In this document: positions 8,641 through 17,158 of the stretch, piece after piece | How the letters are laid out: the number at the start of each line of letters is the position of its first letter | Numbering within the stretch: position 1 is the first letter of the stretch | Assembly (NCBI RefSeq): GCF_002029235.1 | Contig: NZ_MZGV01000041.1 | Span: forward strand, 1 to 36,697 | Length of the DNA: 36,697 bases | Origin: Clostridium oryzae | GTDB taxonomy: Bacteria > Bacillota > Clostridia > Clostridiales > Clostridiaceae | Direction: 5' to 3' | The notes under the pieces: generated by a model | The model's database searches: none | The model's input: the letters and a program-made list of their open reading frames with translations, nothing else | Told to the model about the DNA's origin: nothing | Made by a program: the position numbers and the translations under genes

Positions 8641-9306
8641 ATGGATGCAAGAGAGATGCTACCCGATAACCGAATAGAGAGAAAAAAAAAGAAAACTAGA
8701 GAGAAAATTATTAAGATTGCTATGGATTTATTTCAGGACCAAGGGTTCAATAATACGACAATGGAACAGATAGCGGAGAAAACGGATATAGCGAGAAAGA
8801 CCCTGTATAACTACTTTCCAGTAAAAGAAGCCATAGTTGATGAATATGTAAGAGGTATTTCACACAAGTTAGCAAGAGAGAACTTTGAAACTATACGTAA
8901 TCTTCCAGATACGAGGTCTCGCTTAATAGCTTCACTTAATCATGCTTATAGCTGGGTTGAGGGCAACCGAGAAATTATGAGAATATGCATTAATTACCGC
9001 CTAAGAAATATGTTTAATGACTCAACAACTCAAAATGCTGAAACTGGTACCCAAAGCATTTTGATACAAATTATAACTCTAGGACAGCAAACAGGCGAAA
9101 TCAGGAAGGATATCTCAGTTAAATTGCTGACGGCTCATATAGATGTTCTTCGGAGTGCAATGACATTTGAATGGTTGAATAATCCATCAATATTTGAACT
9201 TAATGAGGAAATAGCTAAACTCGTAGATCTATTTCTGTATGGAGCAGATAACCGGTTAGCTGCTTCGAAAAAATTAGTACAAGGTCATGTAAGTAAGGGG
9301 GAATGA
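8641..9306 (+). CDS. TetR/AcrR-family transcriptional regulator
   Basis: Homodimeric repressor type. The N-terminal DNA-binding domain (about residues 18-65) carries the TetR helix-turn-helix TTMEQIAEKTDIARKTLYNY followed by FPVKEAIVDEYV. The rest (about 70-215) is an all-helical ligand and dimerisation domain typical in length (221 residues in total). The start has AAAGGAG seven bases upstream. Its stop overlaps the beginning of the next reading frame, so the two are one transcript. The operator-like palindromes in its leader suggest autoregulation. The ligand is unknown; the downstream partner is a broken gene, so the system may have lost its target. Confidence 0.93.
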   Translation: MDAREMLPDNRIERKKKKTREKIIKIAMDLFQDQGFNNTTMEQIAEKTDIARKTLYNYFPVKEAIVDEYVRGISHKLARENFETIRNLPDTRSRLIASLNHAYSWVEGNREIMRICINYRLRNMFNDSTTQNAETGTQSILIQIITLGQQTGEIRKDISVKLLTAHIDVLRSAMTFEWLNNPSIFELNEEIAKLVDLFLYGADNRLAASKKLVQGHVSKGE

Positions 9307-9311
9307 CAGAG

Positions 9312-9596
9312 ATGAAGTACTTTTTGACTTGGGAAGAGGCCTTTAAATCAGGCGTATCATTGGTAGGGGGTAAGGGCTGGAATCTAGGACGTTTGGATAG
9401 GTATGGCTTCAGTATTCCAAAGGGAGTAGTCCTTACTGCTCTGGCTTACGACGAGTATATGAAGCATAACCAACTTGAGGAATTAATTAGTAGTTTTGCT
9501 TCATCAATTACACTTAAAAATTTAGATAAAACTGATGTTAAGAATAGATTAGCTCAGATAAGAGAAAAAATCATGAGAAGAATACCTAATAGCTAA
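9312..9596 (+). pseudogene. N-terminal fragment of a PEP synthase / rifampin phosphotransferase-like gene
   Basis: The 94 residues match the beginning of the PEP/pyruvate-binding (ATP-grasp) domain: LVGGKGWNLGRLDRYGFSIPKGVVLT is the glycine-rich start seen in phosphoenolpyruvate synthase and rifampin phosphotransferase, enzymes of about 800-900 residues. The frame stops at 9596 and no further piece of the enzyme is seen downstream, so about 90 per cent of the gene is missing and no catalytic activity is expected. The start at 9312 lies nine bases after AGGGGGA; an ATG at 9303 overlaps the TetR stop but sits on that binding site. A hairpin follows directly. It is either a decayed gene or, less likely, a short domain with a new role. 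Confidence 0.7.
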
Positions 9597-9600
9597 AAAG

Positions 9601-9645
9601 ATCCAGTAGATAAGCAATTGTTTTGCTTTCTACTGGATTTAGTTT
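9601..9645 (+). terminator. hairpin after the truncated PEP-synthase-like gene
   Basis: ATCCAGTAGA (9601-9610) pairs perfectly with TCTACTGGAT (9629-9638), and the inner AAGCAA pairs with TTGCTT. The T-tract behind it (TTTAGTTTATT) is interrupted. It is likely the terminator of the TetR transcript. Confidence 0.65.
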
Positions 9646-9727
9646 ATTAAAGCTTTGATGATTATTCAAAGGCGATAAGTTAATGAATCTATCATTGAGT
9701 ACTGTTCGGACTTCTATGGGGAAGGTT

Positions 9728-11278
9728 TTAGGAAGATGATCCGTAAATGTCTGAGGGCAGTTCATCCAGTGTTATCACATATGGACTGTTGTAGATAGTG
9801 TTGAGAAGCGTAGGATTATTATAGGTTGAACTAGTAATGAAATCACCATACCATGGGCAGAAATACAGCCACCAAGCTCCTTGATTAACAATGTTCTGGA
9901 TGTCTGGGATAATGTCATTTTCGGTCATAGCTACCATCTTTTTGTCGTTTGTATCATTTACAAGTGTGAGGAAAGCTGTTGTTGCAGCACTTGTTTTCCA
10001 CGTGTAAGGCGATCCCTCATACTTATCATATCCAACGATATCGACATAGTCATCTCCTGGATACCACTGAGATGAATCAGCATATGTGTAAAGATTTACT
10101 TCCCATATTAGATTATGAATGCCATATTTTTCAGTTAAAGTTGTGTAAAGAAGTTTCCAAAGCTGCTTGTAAACTTCAGAACCTGAAGAACCCCACCAGA
10201 ACCATGCACCGGAGCCATCTGTGTTGTTGTTGCCTTCAGCTTCATGGAAAGGTCGGAAAAGTAAAGGAACTTTAGCATCCTGAAGAATGAGGAGCTGCTT
10301 CGCAAGATCATCGATTGCAAGCATCAGGTAAGCATATTCTTTTGTCGATTTATCGAGACAGTTGGCTGCTTTAAAGCTGGAAGTGGGCTTATAGGTACAT
10401 TTTGTCCAGTCCAGTTTATCGCCCAGCTTGTAGCTTGCAAAATCAGATGGTATATTGATATGCCAAGATGAAGTTGCAATACCGCCACGCTGTTTTACCC
10501 ACTGAATGATACGGTTTGTTGTGCCGTCTTCCCATCCGTACAGAGGATTATAGTTCATAAGATCAAAGCCTCTGATTGCAGGATATTTGCCTGTCTTATC
10601 ATGAATGTAATCAAATTCAAGCTCTGAATTGCCGTTATTTCCGCCTCCGTAAATTTCTTGTTGTCCTGAAAGAACATGATTGCCGTAAACGCTAGTAAGA
10701 TACTTTTTAAGGCTCTTTGTTTCAGAAGTTGCATTTACATCACATGGAGTTGGGTCAATGCTTAGTGCAGGCATTTTGGCATTATCAAAGGTTACTGTGT
10801 CGTACAGTATGAAGCCCCAGCTTCCAGAAGATCCAATCTCAATTTTGGCTGTACCTGCTTCAAGATAAAAGTATCCAAAACTGTAATCAGCCCATCCTCC
10901 TTTGTTAGGAATATAAAAGTTTCCTTGAGAAACGCCATTGATGCTAAGAACTTGAAGTCTAGAATCACCCTTATTCCCGAGATACATCCAGCATTTTGTT
11001 GAAAGTTCATACATACCGTTTTTAGGAACTGTAACATTTAATGTTATTGTACCTGAGTTTGCCACCCATACAAATCCGTCACCTGAATACCCAGGGTAGT
11101 TAGTTCCGTAGACATTTGTAGTAACAACAGCACCGTTGCCGAGATTACAATCTTCAGCTTCGACTTTTATGGGAAGGGAAGAGGCAGCTTTAACTGAAGT
11201 TGTTCTGATTAAGAGAAAGGAACTTATAAACGTAATCGTTATCAGCAGAGACAGTGCTTTATATAAAATTTTTTTCAT
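9728..11278 (-). CDS. secreted endo-beta-1,4-mannanase, CBM35-GH26
   Basis: Extracellular enzyme that cuts internal beta-1,4-mannosidic bonds of plant mannans. A signal peptide spans residues 1-31 (KK, hydrophobic core, cleavage near SVKA). A CBM35-type module, about 35-170, starts at IKVEAEDCNLG and binds carbohydrate. The GH26 catalytic domain spans about 178-505. The acid/base is E346 in RPFHEAEG and the nucleophile is E453 in AMTENDI; the spacing of 107 residues is normal for GH26. No dockerin, SLH or sortase motif follows, so it seems to be a free secreted enzyme. AAGGAGG precedes the start by about 12 bases. Base composition looks higher in GC than the neighbours, which suggests acquisition by transfer. 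It is transcribed alone on the minus strand. Confidence 0.95.
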   Translation of the reverse strand: MKKILYKALSLLITITFISSFLLIRTTSVKAASSLPIKVEAEDCNLGNGAVVTTNVYGTNYPGYSGDGFVWVANSGTITLNVTVPKNGMYELSTKCWMYLGNKGDSRLQVLSINGVSQGNFYIPNKGGWADYSFGYFYLEAGTAKIEIGSSGSWGFILYDTVTFDNAKMPALSIDPTPCDVNATSETKSLKKYLTSVYGNHVLSGQQEIYGGGNNGNSELEFDYIHDKTGKYPAIRGFDLMNYNPLYGWEDGTTNRIIQWVKQRGGIATSSWHINIPSDFASYKLGDKLDWTKCTYKPTSSFKAANCLDKSTKEYAYLMLAIDDLAKQLLILQDAKVPLLFRPFHEAEGNNNTDGSGAWFWWGSSGSEVYKQLWKLLYTTLTEKYGIHNLIWEVNLYTYADSSQWYPGDDYVDIVGYDKYEGSPYTWKTSAATTAFLTLVNDTNDKKMVAMTENDIIPDIQNIVNQGAWWLYFCPWYGDFITSSTYNNPTLLNTIYNSPYVITLDELPSDIYGSSS

Positions 11279-11354
11279 AATAGAGATAAACCTCCTTAAA
11301 ATAAAAATATTTTTTCAAAAGGAACTATTCTGTTGGTAAATTAGGATATACAAC

Positions 11355-11383
11355 TACATAATTTACTTTTATATAATTGTAAA
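11355..11383 (-). promoter_or_regulatory. candidate promoter of the mannanase gene
   Basis: On the minus strand TTTACA (11378-11383), a 17-base spacer and TATGTA (11355-11360), about 80 bases before the start codon. The match is moderate. No clear cre site was found beside it. Confidence 0.45.
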
Positions 11384-11541
11384 ATTTTTAATTTATAAGC
11401 TATAATATGTTAAAAAAGTAAAATTTATAACAGAAATCTTTATAGAATGTGCTTATTTTTATATGACTAAATATGAAGATGGAACAAAAGACTGTTTTTC
11501 AAATTGAAGCTGACTGGAAATATCCTTCTACTAATGTTTAA

Positions 11542-11856
11542 AGTTATAAAAGATCTGATGATATTTTAAATGTAATAATTGCATTTATTGATGAAGTGAT
11601 CCCTAATCAAAAATTTATTTTGGCGGGTGAGTCCTACGGCGGATATTTAAGTAGAGCTTTAATACAAAAAAGAAGTAAAGACATACTTGGACTATTTTTA
11701 TTATGTCCACTAATATATCCAGGTGATAGACAAGGAGATGTACCTCCGCTTACAGTGATAGAAAAGGATAATAATCTTCTTGAAGGTTTGAGTGAAATAG
11801 AAAGAACTTATTTTGAGTATATGACAATTGTCCAAAGTGGCTTTGTTTCTTTTTAG
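11542..11856 (+). pseudogene. alpha/beta hydrolase remnant, both ends missing
   Basis: Reading from 11542, just after an in-frame TAA, gives SYKRSDDILNVIIAFIDE and then IPNQKFILAGESYGGYLSR. This is the segment of an alpha/beta hydrolase that includes the nucleophile elbow G-E-S-Y-G-G. The following text (LFLLCPLIYPGD, then LSEIERTYFEYMTIVQS) also fits one such protein family. The first roughly 80 residues of the fold, including the usual oxyanion HGF region, and the C-terminal part with the catalytic His are absent. The match breaks off at about 11845. No ribosome binding site precedes the internal ATG at 11596. It is a decayed gene and not a functional enzyme. Confidence 0.7.
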
Positions 11857-12147
11857 GAATTTATGTTTTGGCATGTATGTAATCATTTCCTGTAGAACAT
11901 CATCTAAGTCTATACTGTCTGATTTCATGAAAATTACCTCGTGTTGTGAAAATAGTTATACTATTAGGAGATATAGTTATAATGTATCCTGAAAAATAGT
12001 GATATTATTATATTATCTGCCGCTTCAGAAACATCAATATATGAAGAAGAAGCGTTAAGACATACCAAGCAGGAGAAAATATATTTGTAAGCAGAAAATC
12101 CGAAGAATACAAGACAAATGGCATGCTTATGAGGAATGGGGGAAAGA
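11857..12147. other. gene-decay scar between hydrolase remnant and MFS gene
   Basis: No intact gene. On the minus strand, a start at 11928 with a weak binding site (CGAGGT) opens about 30 plausible residues (MKSDSIDLDDVLQEMITYMP) and then runs into the antisense of the hydrolase remnant. This may be the 5' end of another broken gene that I cannot name. On the plus strand near 12015-12090 a short open stretch reads ILSAASETSIYEEEALRH and then stops. Both may be residues of deletion events. Confidence 0.35.
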
Positions 12148-13344
12148 ATGAAAAGATTTTCAAATATTAAATTACAATATGAACATACTATTTATGCTAG
12201 TTATTTAGGTTACATTACACAAGCAATTATAAATAATTTTGCACCCTTACTTTTTTTGACCTTTGCAAGTTCCTATGATTTAACGCTAGATAAAATTACT
12301 TTAATAACTACTATAAATTTCACTGTGCAATTGTGTGTAGATTTGATATCAACCAAGTTACTGGATAGGGTTGGATATCGTGTTTCAATTATTTGCGCTC
12401 ATATTTTTGCTGTACTAGGGTTACTTGGATTGGCAATACTTCCCGATATTACAGGAAATCCATATTTTGGCATTTTAATATCTGTTGTTTTTTATGCAAT
12501 TGGTGGTGGGATTATTGAGGTACTAATTAGCCCTATAGTTGAAGCATGTCCTACAACAAAAAAGGAAGCAGCTATGAGCCTGTTACATTCATTTTATTGT
12601 TGGGGACATGTATTCGTAGTAATAGTTTCTGCCGTATTTTTTAAAGTGTTTGGCATTGCCAACTGGAAAATTCTTTCCTGCATATGGGCGATAGTACCAC
12701 TTTTTAATATAGTATATTTTTCATTGGTACCAATATATGTTGTTTCAGAAGGACATAAGAAAATATCCATTGGAAAATTATTAAAACAAAAGACATTTTG
12801 GTTAATTATTATCATAATGATATGTGCTGGTGCGTCAGAACAGGCAATGAGTCAGTGGGCTTCTGCTTTTGCAGAATCAGCTTTAAATGTTCCTAAATTT
12901 GTTGGTGATCTGGCAGGACCCTGTGCATTTGCATTATCTATGGGAAGTGCAAGGGCAATTTATGCTAAGTATAGTGATTCTGTTCCTTTAAAAAAGATGA
13001 TGATGGGAAGTGCATTCCTCTGCATTATGTGTTATGCAGTCACCGTATTTGCTAGCAATCCCATAATGGGCCTTATTGGTTGTGCAATTTGCGGTTTTTC
13101 AGTGGGTATTTTCTGGCCGGGAACATTTAGTATTGCAGCTTTGAGACTGCCAGGCGGAGGAACAGCTATGTATGCACTTATGGCTTTGGCTGGAGATATT
13201 GGATGTGCATCAGGACCTACAGTGGTTGGAATGGTTGCGAATGCAACAGGAGAAAATCTAAAGGCAGGATTATTGGCAGCAATGTTCTTTCCAATTACAA
13301 TAGCAATTGGTATTACGATGATAAAAGACAGAAATGAACATTAA
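12148..13344 (+). CDS. MFS transporter, sugar-permease-like
   Basis: Polytopic membrane carrier of the major facilitator superfamily, 398 residues with about 12 hydrophobic helices. The loop between helices 2 and 3 reads TKLLDRVGYRVS, a variant of the GxxxDRxGRR signature. The second half contains CGFSVGIFWPGTFSIAA, as in FucP/YfkF-like permeases. The start at 12148 has GGGGGA five to six bases upstream; an ATG at 12136 overlaps that site. The substrate is unknown. The gene converges on a ceramidase-like hydrolase with a shared terminator. Confidence 0.85.
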   Translation: MKRFSNIKLQYEHTIYASYLGYITQAIINNFAPLLFLTFASSYDLTLDKITLITTINFTVQLCVDLISTKLLDRVGYRVSIICAHIFAVLGLLGLAILPDITGNPYFGILISVVFYAIGGGIIEVLISPIVEACPTTKKEAAMSLLHSFYCWGHVFVVIVSAVFFKVFGIANWKILSCIWAIVPLFNIVYFSLVPIYVVSEGHKKISIGKLLKQKTFWLIIIIMICAGASEQAMSQWASAFAESALNVPKFVGDLAGPCAFALSMGSARAIYAKYSDSVPLKKMMMGSAFLCIMCYAVTVFASNPIMGLIGCAICGFSVGIFWPGTFSIAALRLPGGGTAMYALMALAGDIGCASGPTVVGMVANATGENLKAGLLAAMFFPITIAIGITMIKDRNEH

Positions 13345-13365
13345 AAGTCTCGTGCTGTTTCTTGA

Positions 13366-13412
13366 AATAGATAAAATGAATCTTATAATTGGGTTCATTT
13401 TATCTATTTTTT
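13366..13412. terminator. bidirectional terminator between convergent genes
   Basis: A perfect 15-base stem, AATAGATAAAATGAA with TTCATTTTATCTATT, around an 11-base loop, followed by six Ts on the plus strand. It closes the MFS gene. A-rich sequence on the other side could also serve the convergent hydrolase. Confidence 0.88.
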
Positions 13413-13487
13413 GTTATAGAAACCAATAATTCAATTATTCAGCCTTGTTTCTTTGCAGTGCCGCAACATTTCTTTTTACAACCTAAA

Positions 13488-14744
13488 TTAACTATGCATA
13501 TGCTTCCATTCTTCGGCTACAAGTCTTGCAAGACGATCAGCTGTATCTTTTTGGAATGGTAATACATGACCATGAAACTGATAATATTGCAGATAACTAT
13601 ACAGTGTTTCATAGCCGCCTTTTACCCATTCTTCACTGTGAGGCAGATATCCTGTGCAGCCGTTAGTGTATCCGTTAAGGAAAAGGAATGGAGAATGTAC
13701 TAATTCCGACACCTTGAGAGAGATTTCACAGAAAATTTCATCAGGCACTCCACAAAAGCAAGCGTTATTCAAGTTGAAAAAGTGAATTTTTCCTTCTTGA
13801 ACCTGTGTTGAGATACCAGATTTCCTAAGCCTTTCACATTCATTGAGCCATTGTAAACCATCAATGCCGCAAAGTCTTTCAGCATCGTCAGCAATCTGTT
13901 TTGCTTCTACTTCAGAGGGAACATCGGAGCAGTAGTCAAAATTAATAGAAAACATTTGCAAATTGGTTACTTCACTCATATCAAAATGTAATTGCTTAGC
14001 AGAATTTAGGAGAATATCTGATATTCGATCCAGGTCAGAAATACTGCCACCATTTATTTTGTCTACTCCTGCTGGTTTGACGTTTCCTGCTGCACCTTGA
14101 ATAAGCATAACCGGACAATGAAAGTAATCCTGCAGTTTTTCACGAGCAATCCCAAAATAATCGCAGGATATTTTGTTGTTACAACTCATCAATATGTTAG
14201 CATGTGCGGTAATACGCAAAATAATTGCTAGTGGACTTTCAGTAGAAACATCATCTATTTTCAATGCTCCAAGTCGATTATCTACTATGGTACAGCCTTC
14301 TCGGCGATTCTCTCCTATTTTTGTATTTGTCATGTCCCACCCTGCTTTACATGGTTGCAGCCTCTCTTTTGCTTCGGTAACACACTTTTTAATCCGATCA
14401 CACATTAAATAAAAATACCTTTCACCATTGATTGGAGATAACTCATTTGGAGCGGAATGTGTGTGCGAAAAGTTAAGCATAACACAAGAAATATTGGTAT
14501 TTAATTGCTCTGCGACAATTGAGCGCAGTTTATTACTAAGAGTTGTTGTTAGCCCAAGGCCGTCAATTGCAATCAAGCAATAATTCTTTTTATTAAACTC
14601 CAATAAAAGTATCTGTGCATATAGTGGATGCAGGACTCCTTGTGACTTGCTGTCCAATCTGTAGCAGCCAATTAGCTCAACTTGAAAATCAGGTGTAATA
14701 TCAATCTGTGAAAATGCAGCTTTACAATAATTATTTTTATTCAT
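13488..14744 (-). CDS. neutral/alkaline ceramidase-like hydrolase
   Basis: The protein (418 residues) resembles the N-terminal catalytic domain of neutral/alkaline non-lysosomal ceramidases (zinc amidases). It opens with KAAFSQIDITPDFQVELIGC, contains the zinc-site motif NFSHTHSAPN, and later QGAAGNVKPAG, equivalent to the family's GAAGDVSPN. There is no signal peptide, so it is probably cytoplasmic and the true substrate need not be a ceramide. Many bacterial members of this fold are uncharacterised and sit in carbohydrate loci. The start at 14744 has AAGGAGA upstream; an in-frame extension to 14840 lacks a binding site and reads unlike the family. Confidence 0.8.
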   Translation of the reverse strand: MNKNNYCKAAFSQIDITPDFQVELIGCYRLDSKSQGVLHPLYAQILLLEFNKKNYCLIAIDGLGLTTTLSNKLRSIVAEQLNTNISCVMLNFSHTHSAPNELSPINGERYFYLMCDRIKKCVTEAKERLQPCKAGWDMTNTKIGENRREGCTIVDNRLGALKIDDVSTESPLAIILRITAHANILMSCNNKISCDYFGIAREKLQDYFHCPVMLIQGAAGNVKPAGVDKINGGSISDLDRISDILLNSAKQLHFDMSEVTNLQMFSINFDYCSDVPSEVEAKQIADDAERLCGIDGLQWLNECERLRKSGISTQVQEGKIHFFNLNNACFCGVPDEIFCEISLKVSELVHSPFLFLNGYTNGCTGYLPHSEEWVKGGYETLYSYLQYYQFHGHVLPFQKDTADRLARLVAEEWKHMHS

Positions 14745-15197
14745 TTGGCTTTCTCCTTCTACAATATTTATACTGTGGACAAAGCCTAAAACAGGACAAT
14801 ATATTACTTCATGTATCCTTTGCCCTGATAGGCTATACATGAAGTTTTTACAATCGTGAGTTTCATATCATCACCTCAAATTACTATATATGTGCAACTA
14901 GCTTTAAGAATGTACTAATTGTTGTAATAATTATACATCACTTCAGATATTAGCTCAAGGTCAATGATATTACCTTAATAATATTTGTTTATTGCTTATA
15001 CTTTATTTTTTCTTTTTTGTAAATATGATTGCATAATTCAAAAAGCATACTGGTACCAATAACATGATAAAAGATTTAAAATAATTATATAAACTGGGAT
15101 GTTATGGTGAAATTTAGACAGCCAGTATAAAAAAAAAGCTCCAGCAAATAATATTATTGTGTTTACTTTTAGGATATAAGGAGAAAGGGACTATATT
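14745..15197. other. intergenic region, no gene seen
   Basis: AT-rich spacer between divergent genes. It holds the control regions of the ceramidase-like gene (minus) and the small HMA-like gene (plus). I see no clear promoter, repeat or structured RNA in it. Confidence 0.4.
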
Positions 15198-15410
15198 ATG
15201 AATAGAATAAGGCTTAATATTGAAGGATTACAAGAGAACGAAACACAGGATAAAGTTAGAAAACAATTAGAAAACTTGTCTGGAATTCAGGATGTATTTT
15301 TGAGTAAAGGACAGACTTACGTGGATATAAATTATGATGATAGAACATCGATTGAAGAGATTAACAGTCATTTACAAAATAATGGATATAAAATAATGAA
15401 TAAAGAATAA
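15198..15410 (+). CDS. small HMA-like (ferredoxin-fold) protein without CxxC
   Basis: A 70-residue protein with the beta-alpha-beta-beta-alpha-beta pattern of heavy-metal-associated domains (INIEGL-type first strand, then VRKQLENLSGIQDVFL, then INSHLQNNGYKI). The metal-binding M-x-C-x-x-C loop after the first strand is replaced by EGLQENET, so classical copper or zinc chaperoning is unlikely. AAGGAGAAAGG precedes the ATG. The YkuS gene follows 57 bases later in the same direction, suggesting one transcript ended by the terminator at 15786-15828. Function unknown. Confidence 0.75.
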   Translation: MNRIRLNIEGLQENETQDKVRKQLENLSGIQDVFLSKGQTYVDINYDDRTSIEEINSHLQNNGYKIMNKE

Positions 15411-15467
15411 AATTATTATGTATATCTATATATTATGGGTGGAAAAATAATATAGAGGTGATGGCAT

Positions 15468-15731
15468 ATGAAAAAAATTGGCGTAGAAAAAGGTTTGTCT
15501 ACAATTGCAGATTACTTGAATACTCAGGGATATTCAACAGAAATTTTAAGTGAAGATCTTAAAAGCAATGTTGGAAAATACCAAAACTATGATGCAATTG
15601 TAACGGCAGATTATAATACAGATATGATGGGATTTAGTGATACTTCATCAAAGGTCCCTGTTATTAACGCTAGTGGCATGACACAGGAAGAAGTAAAAAA
15701 TATGCTTCAGCAAAAAATAGCAAAGGAGTAA
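15468..15731 (+). CDS. ykuS: YkuS family protein (UPF0180)
   Basis: An 87-residue protein matching the YkuS/UPF0180 family found in Bacillus and Clostridium. It begins MKKIGVEKGLSTIADYLNTQ, then a D-[AS]-I-V beta-strand (YDAIVTADYNTDMMG), then VINASGMTQEEV. The family has no established biochemical role. The start has AGAGGTGATGGCAT upstream. It is probably co-transcribed with the HMA-like gene. Confidence 0.9.
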   Translation: MKKIGVEKGLSTIADYLNTQGYSTEILSEDLKSNVGKYQNYDAIVTADYNTDMMGFSDTSSKVPVINASGMTQEEVKNMLQQKIAKE

Positions 15732-15785
15732 ATATAAAGCTGCAGTTTAATTATCAATAAAGAATGGATCTATATAAATTATAGT

Positions 15786-15828
15786 AATGAGTATATACGC
15801 AATAGCTAAATATACTCATTATTTTTTA
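15786..15828 (+). terminator. rho-independent terminator after ykuS
   Basis: AATGAGTATAT pairs with ATATACTCATT, loop about 12-13 bases, followed by ATTTTTT. Confidence 0.85.
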
Positions 15829-15937
15829 CATATTTTAGTATACGAAGTACATAGTGAAATATGATAAAATAGAGTATGCATGCTTTAAGAGGCAATGCTA
15901 AAAGTTATGTAAATCTGTTTATTGGAGTGGAGTTATA

Positions 15938-17080
15938 TTGAATTTAGTTTTAAGAATAGATAATAACGTTGTTGCAATCATTGTGTCTATTATATTTTTA
16001 ATAAATATATCTAATAATCTTGATAGAAAAGAAACTAAGAATAAAGCTTTTTCAACTATTTTTATTCTAAATACAATTGAGTTAACTGTAGAAACTTTAA
16101 CTTGCATAATTAATAGACAGCCATATTTGTGGCTTATACCTATAACAACTTTGCTCCATATCGTATTATATATTTTGGCGCCGATAGTAACTTACAATTG
16201 GTATATGTTCACTGGGTTGTGGATAAATAGCAATACAAATGCTAAACGGAAAAAAAATCTGTTACTCCTATTACCTATAATAGTAAATACTTTTTTAGTT
16301 CTACTTAGTCCTTTCTTTAAGCTAGAGTTTTATATTAATCAACACAACATATATGCCCGCGGACCATTATTTTTTATACCTGCAGCCATATCATATCTTT
16401 ACTTATTTTGCGGCTTTATAAACATTTATACTAATAGGAAGAAACTAAGAAAAATAGAGTTTAAGCCGATGTTTCTGTTTGGAGTATTCCCATCGTTAGC
16501 CAGTTTAGTTCAATTATTATTCTATGGACCACTGCTTATGTGGAGTTCAATCACATTTTCCTTAATAATCCTTTATTTATTTCTGCAACAGCAAATGATG
16601 CATGTGGATTATCTAACTGGTGCATGGACTCGTGAAAAATTATACCATTATTTATGTAGCAGGATTGAACAGAAAAAGCAGAAGGTTTTTTCACTTGTAT
16701 TTATTGATATTAATGACTTTAAAAAGATTAATGATGCTTTTGGACATGGAGAAGGGGACATAGCATTAGTTAATTTAGTGCATATAATGAAAAGCCAATT
16801 ACGTCAGGAAGATATCATTATCCGTTACGGCGGGGATGAATTTATATTAATTCTTAATGTAGAAACTGAACATGAGGCAGAAGCGATAATTAGAAGGATT
16901 TCTAAAGCTGTTAAGGAGAATAATAGCAGCTCGAAAAAAGAATATGAATTAAGTTTTAGTTATGGGTATGAACTTTATAATTTTGATAAGCCTATGACAC
17001 CTGAAGAATATATCAATCATGTAGATCGGTTGATGTATCTAAATAAAAGCAATAAGAAACTTGATATTAATTCAAAATAG
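15938..17080 (+). CDS. membrane diguanylate cyclase (GGDEF)
   Basis: Makes cyclic-di-GMP from two GTP. Residues 1-215 contain about six or seven hydrophobic segments, a membrane sensor of unknown ligand. The GGDEF domain spans about 225-375. Its signature G298-G299-D300-E301-F302 is intact and an inhibitory-site motif R289-Q-E-D292 stands exactly five residues upstream, so an active, product-inhibited cyclase is expected. The start is TTG at 15938 with GGAGTGGAG in front; no ATG is closer to the binding site. It stands alone between ykuS and the hsd genes. The window also carries a PilZ receptor and an EAL phosphodiesterase. Confidence 0.92.
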   Translation: MNLVLRIDNNVVAIIVSIIFLINISNNLDRKETKNKAFSTIFILNTIELTVETLTCIINRQPYLWLIPITTLLHIVLYILAPIVTYNWYMFTGLWINSNTNAKRKKNLLLLLPIIVNTFLVLLSPFFKLEFYINQHNIYARGPLFFIPAAISYLYLFCGFINIYTNRKKLRKIEFKPMFLFGVFPSLASLVQLLFYGPLLMWSSITFSLIILYLFLQQQMMHVDYLTGAWTREKLYHYLCSRIEQKKQKVFSLVFIDINDFKKINDAFGHGEGDIALVNLVHIMKSQLRQEDIIIRYGGDEFILILNVETEHEAEAIIRRISKAVKENNSSSKKEYELSFSYGYELYNFDKPMTPEEYINHVDRLMYLNKSNKKLDINSK

Positions 17081-17158
17081 TGTAGAGGAGCGGATGAATA
17101 AATACACTTTTATATGGAATGAATAATACGAAAAAGAGAAAAGTTGGGAGAGTAGAGC

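Noticed and set aside
9728..9900. Dockerin or cell-wall anchor at the C-terminus of the mannanase
   Set aside because: The protein ends soon after the GH26 domain (SDIYGSSS) with no duplicated calcium-binding repeats and no LPXTG or SLH segment.
15840..15937. Cyclic-di-GMP riboswitch upstream of the GGDEF, PilZ or EAL genes
   Set aside because: I searched the leaders for the GEMM-I core (GCAAACC, then GnnGC) and saw none; the leaders are short and AT-rich.
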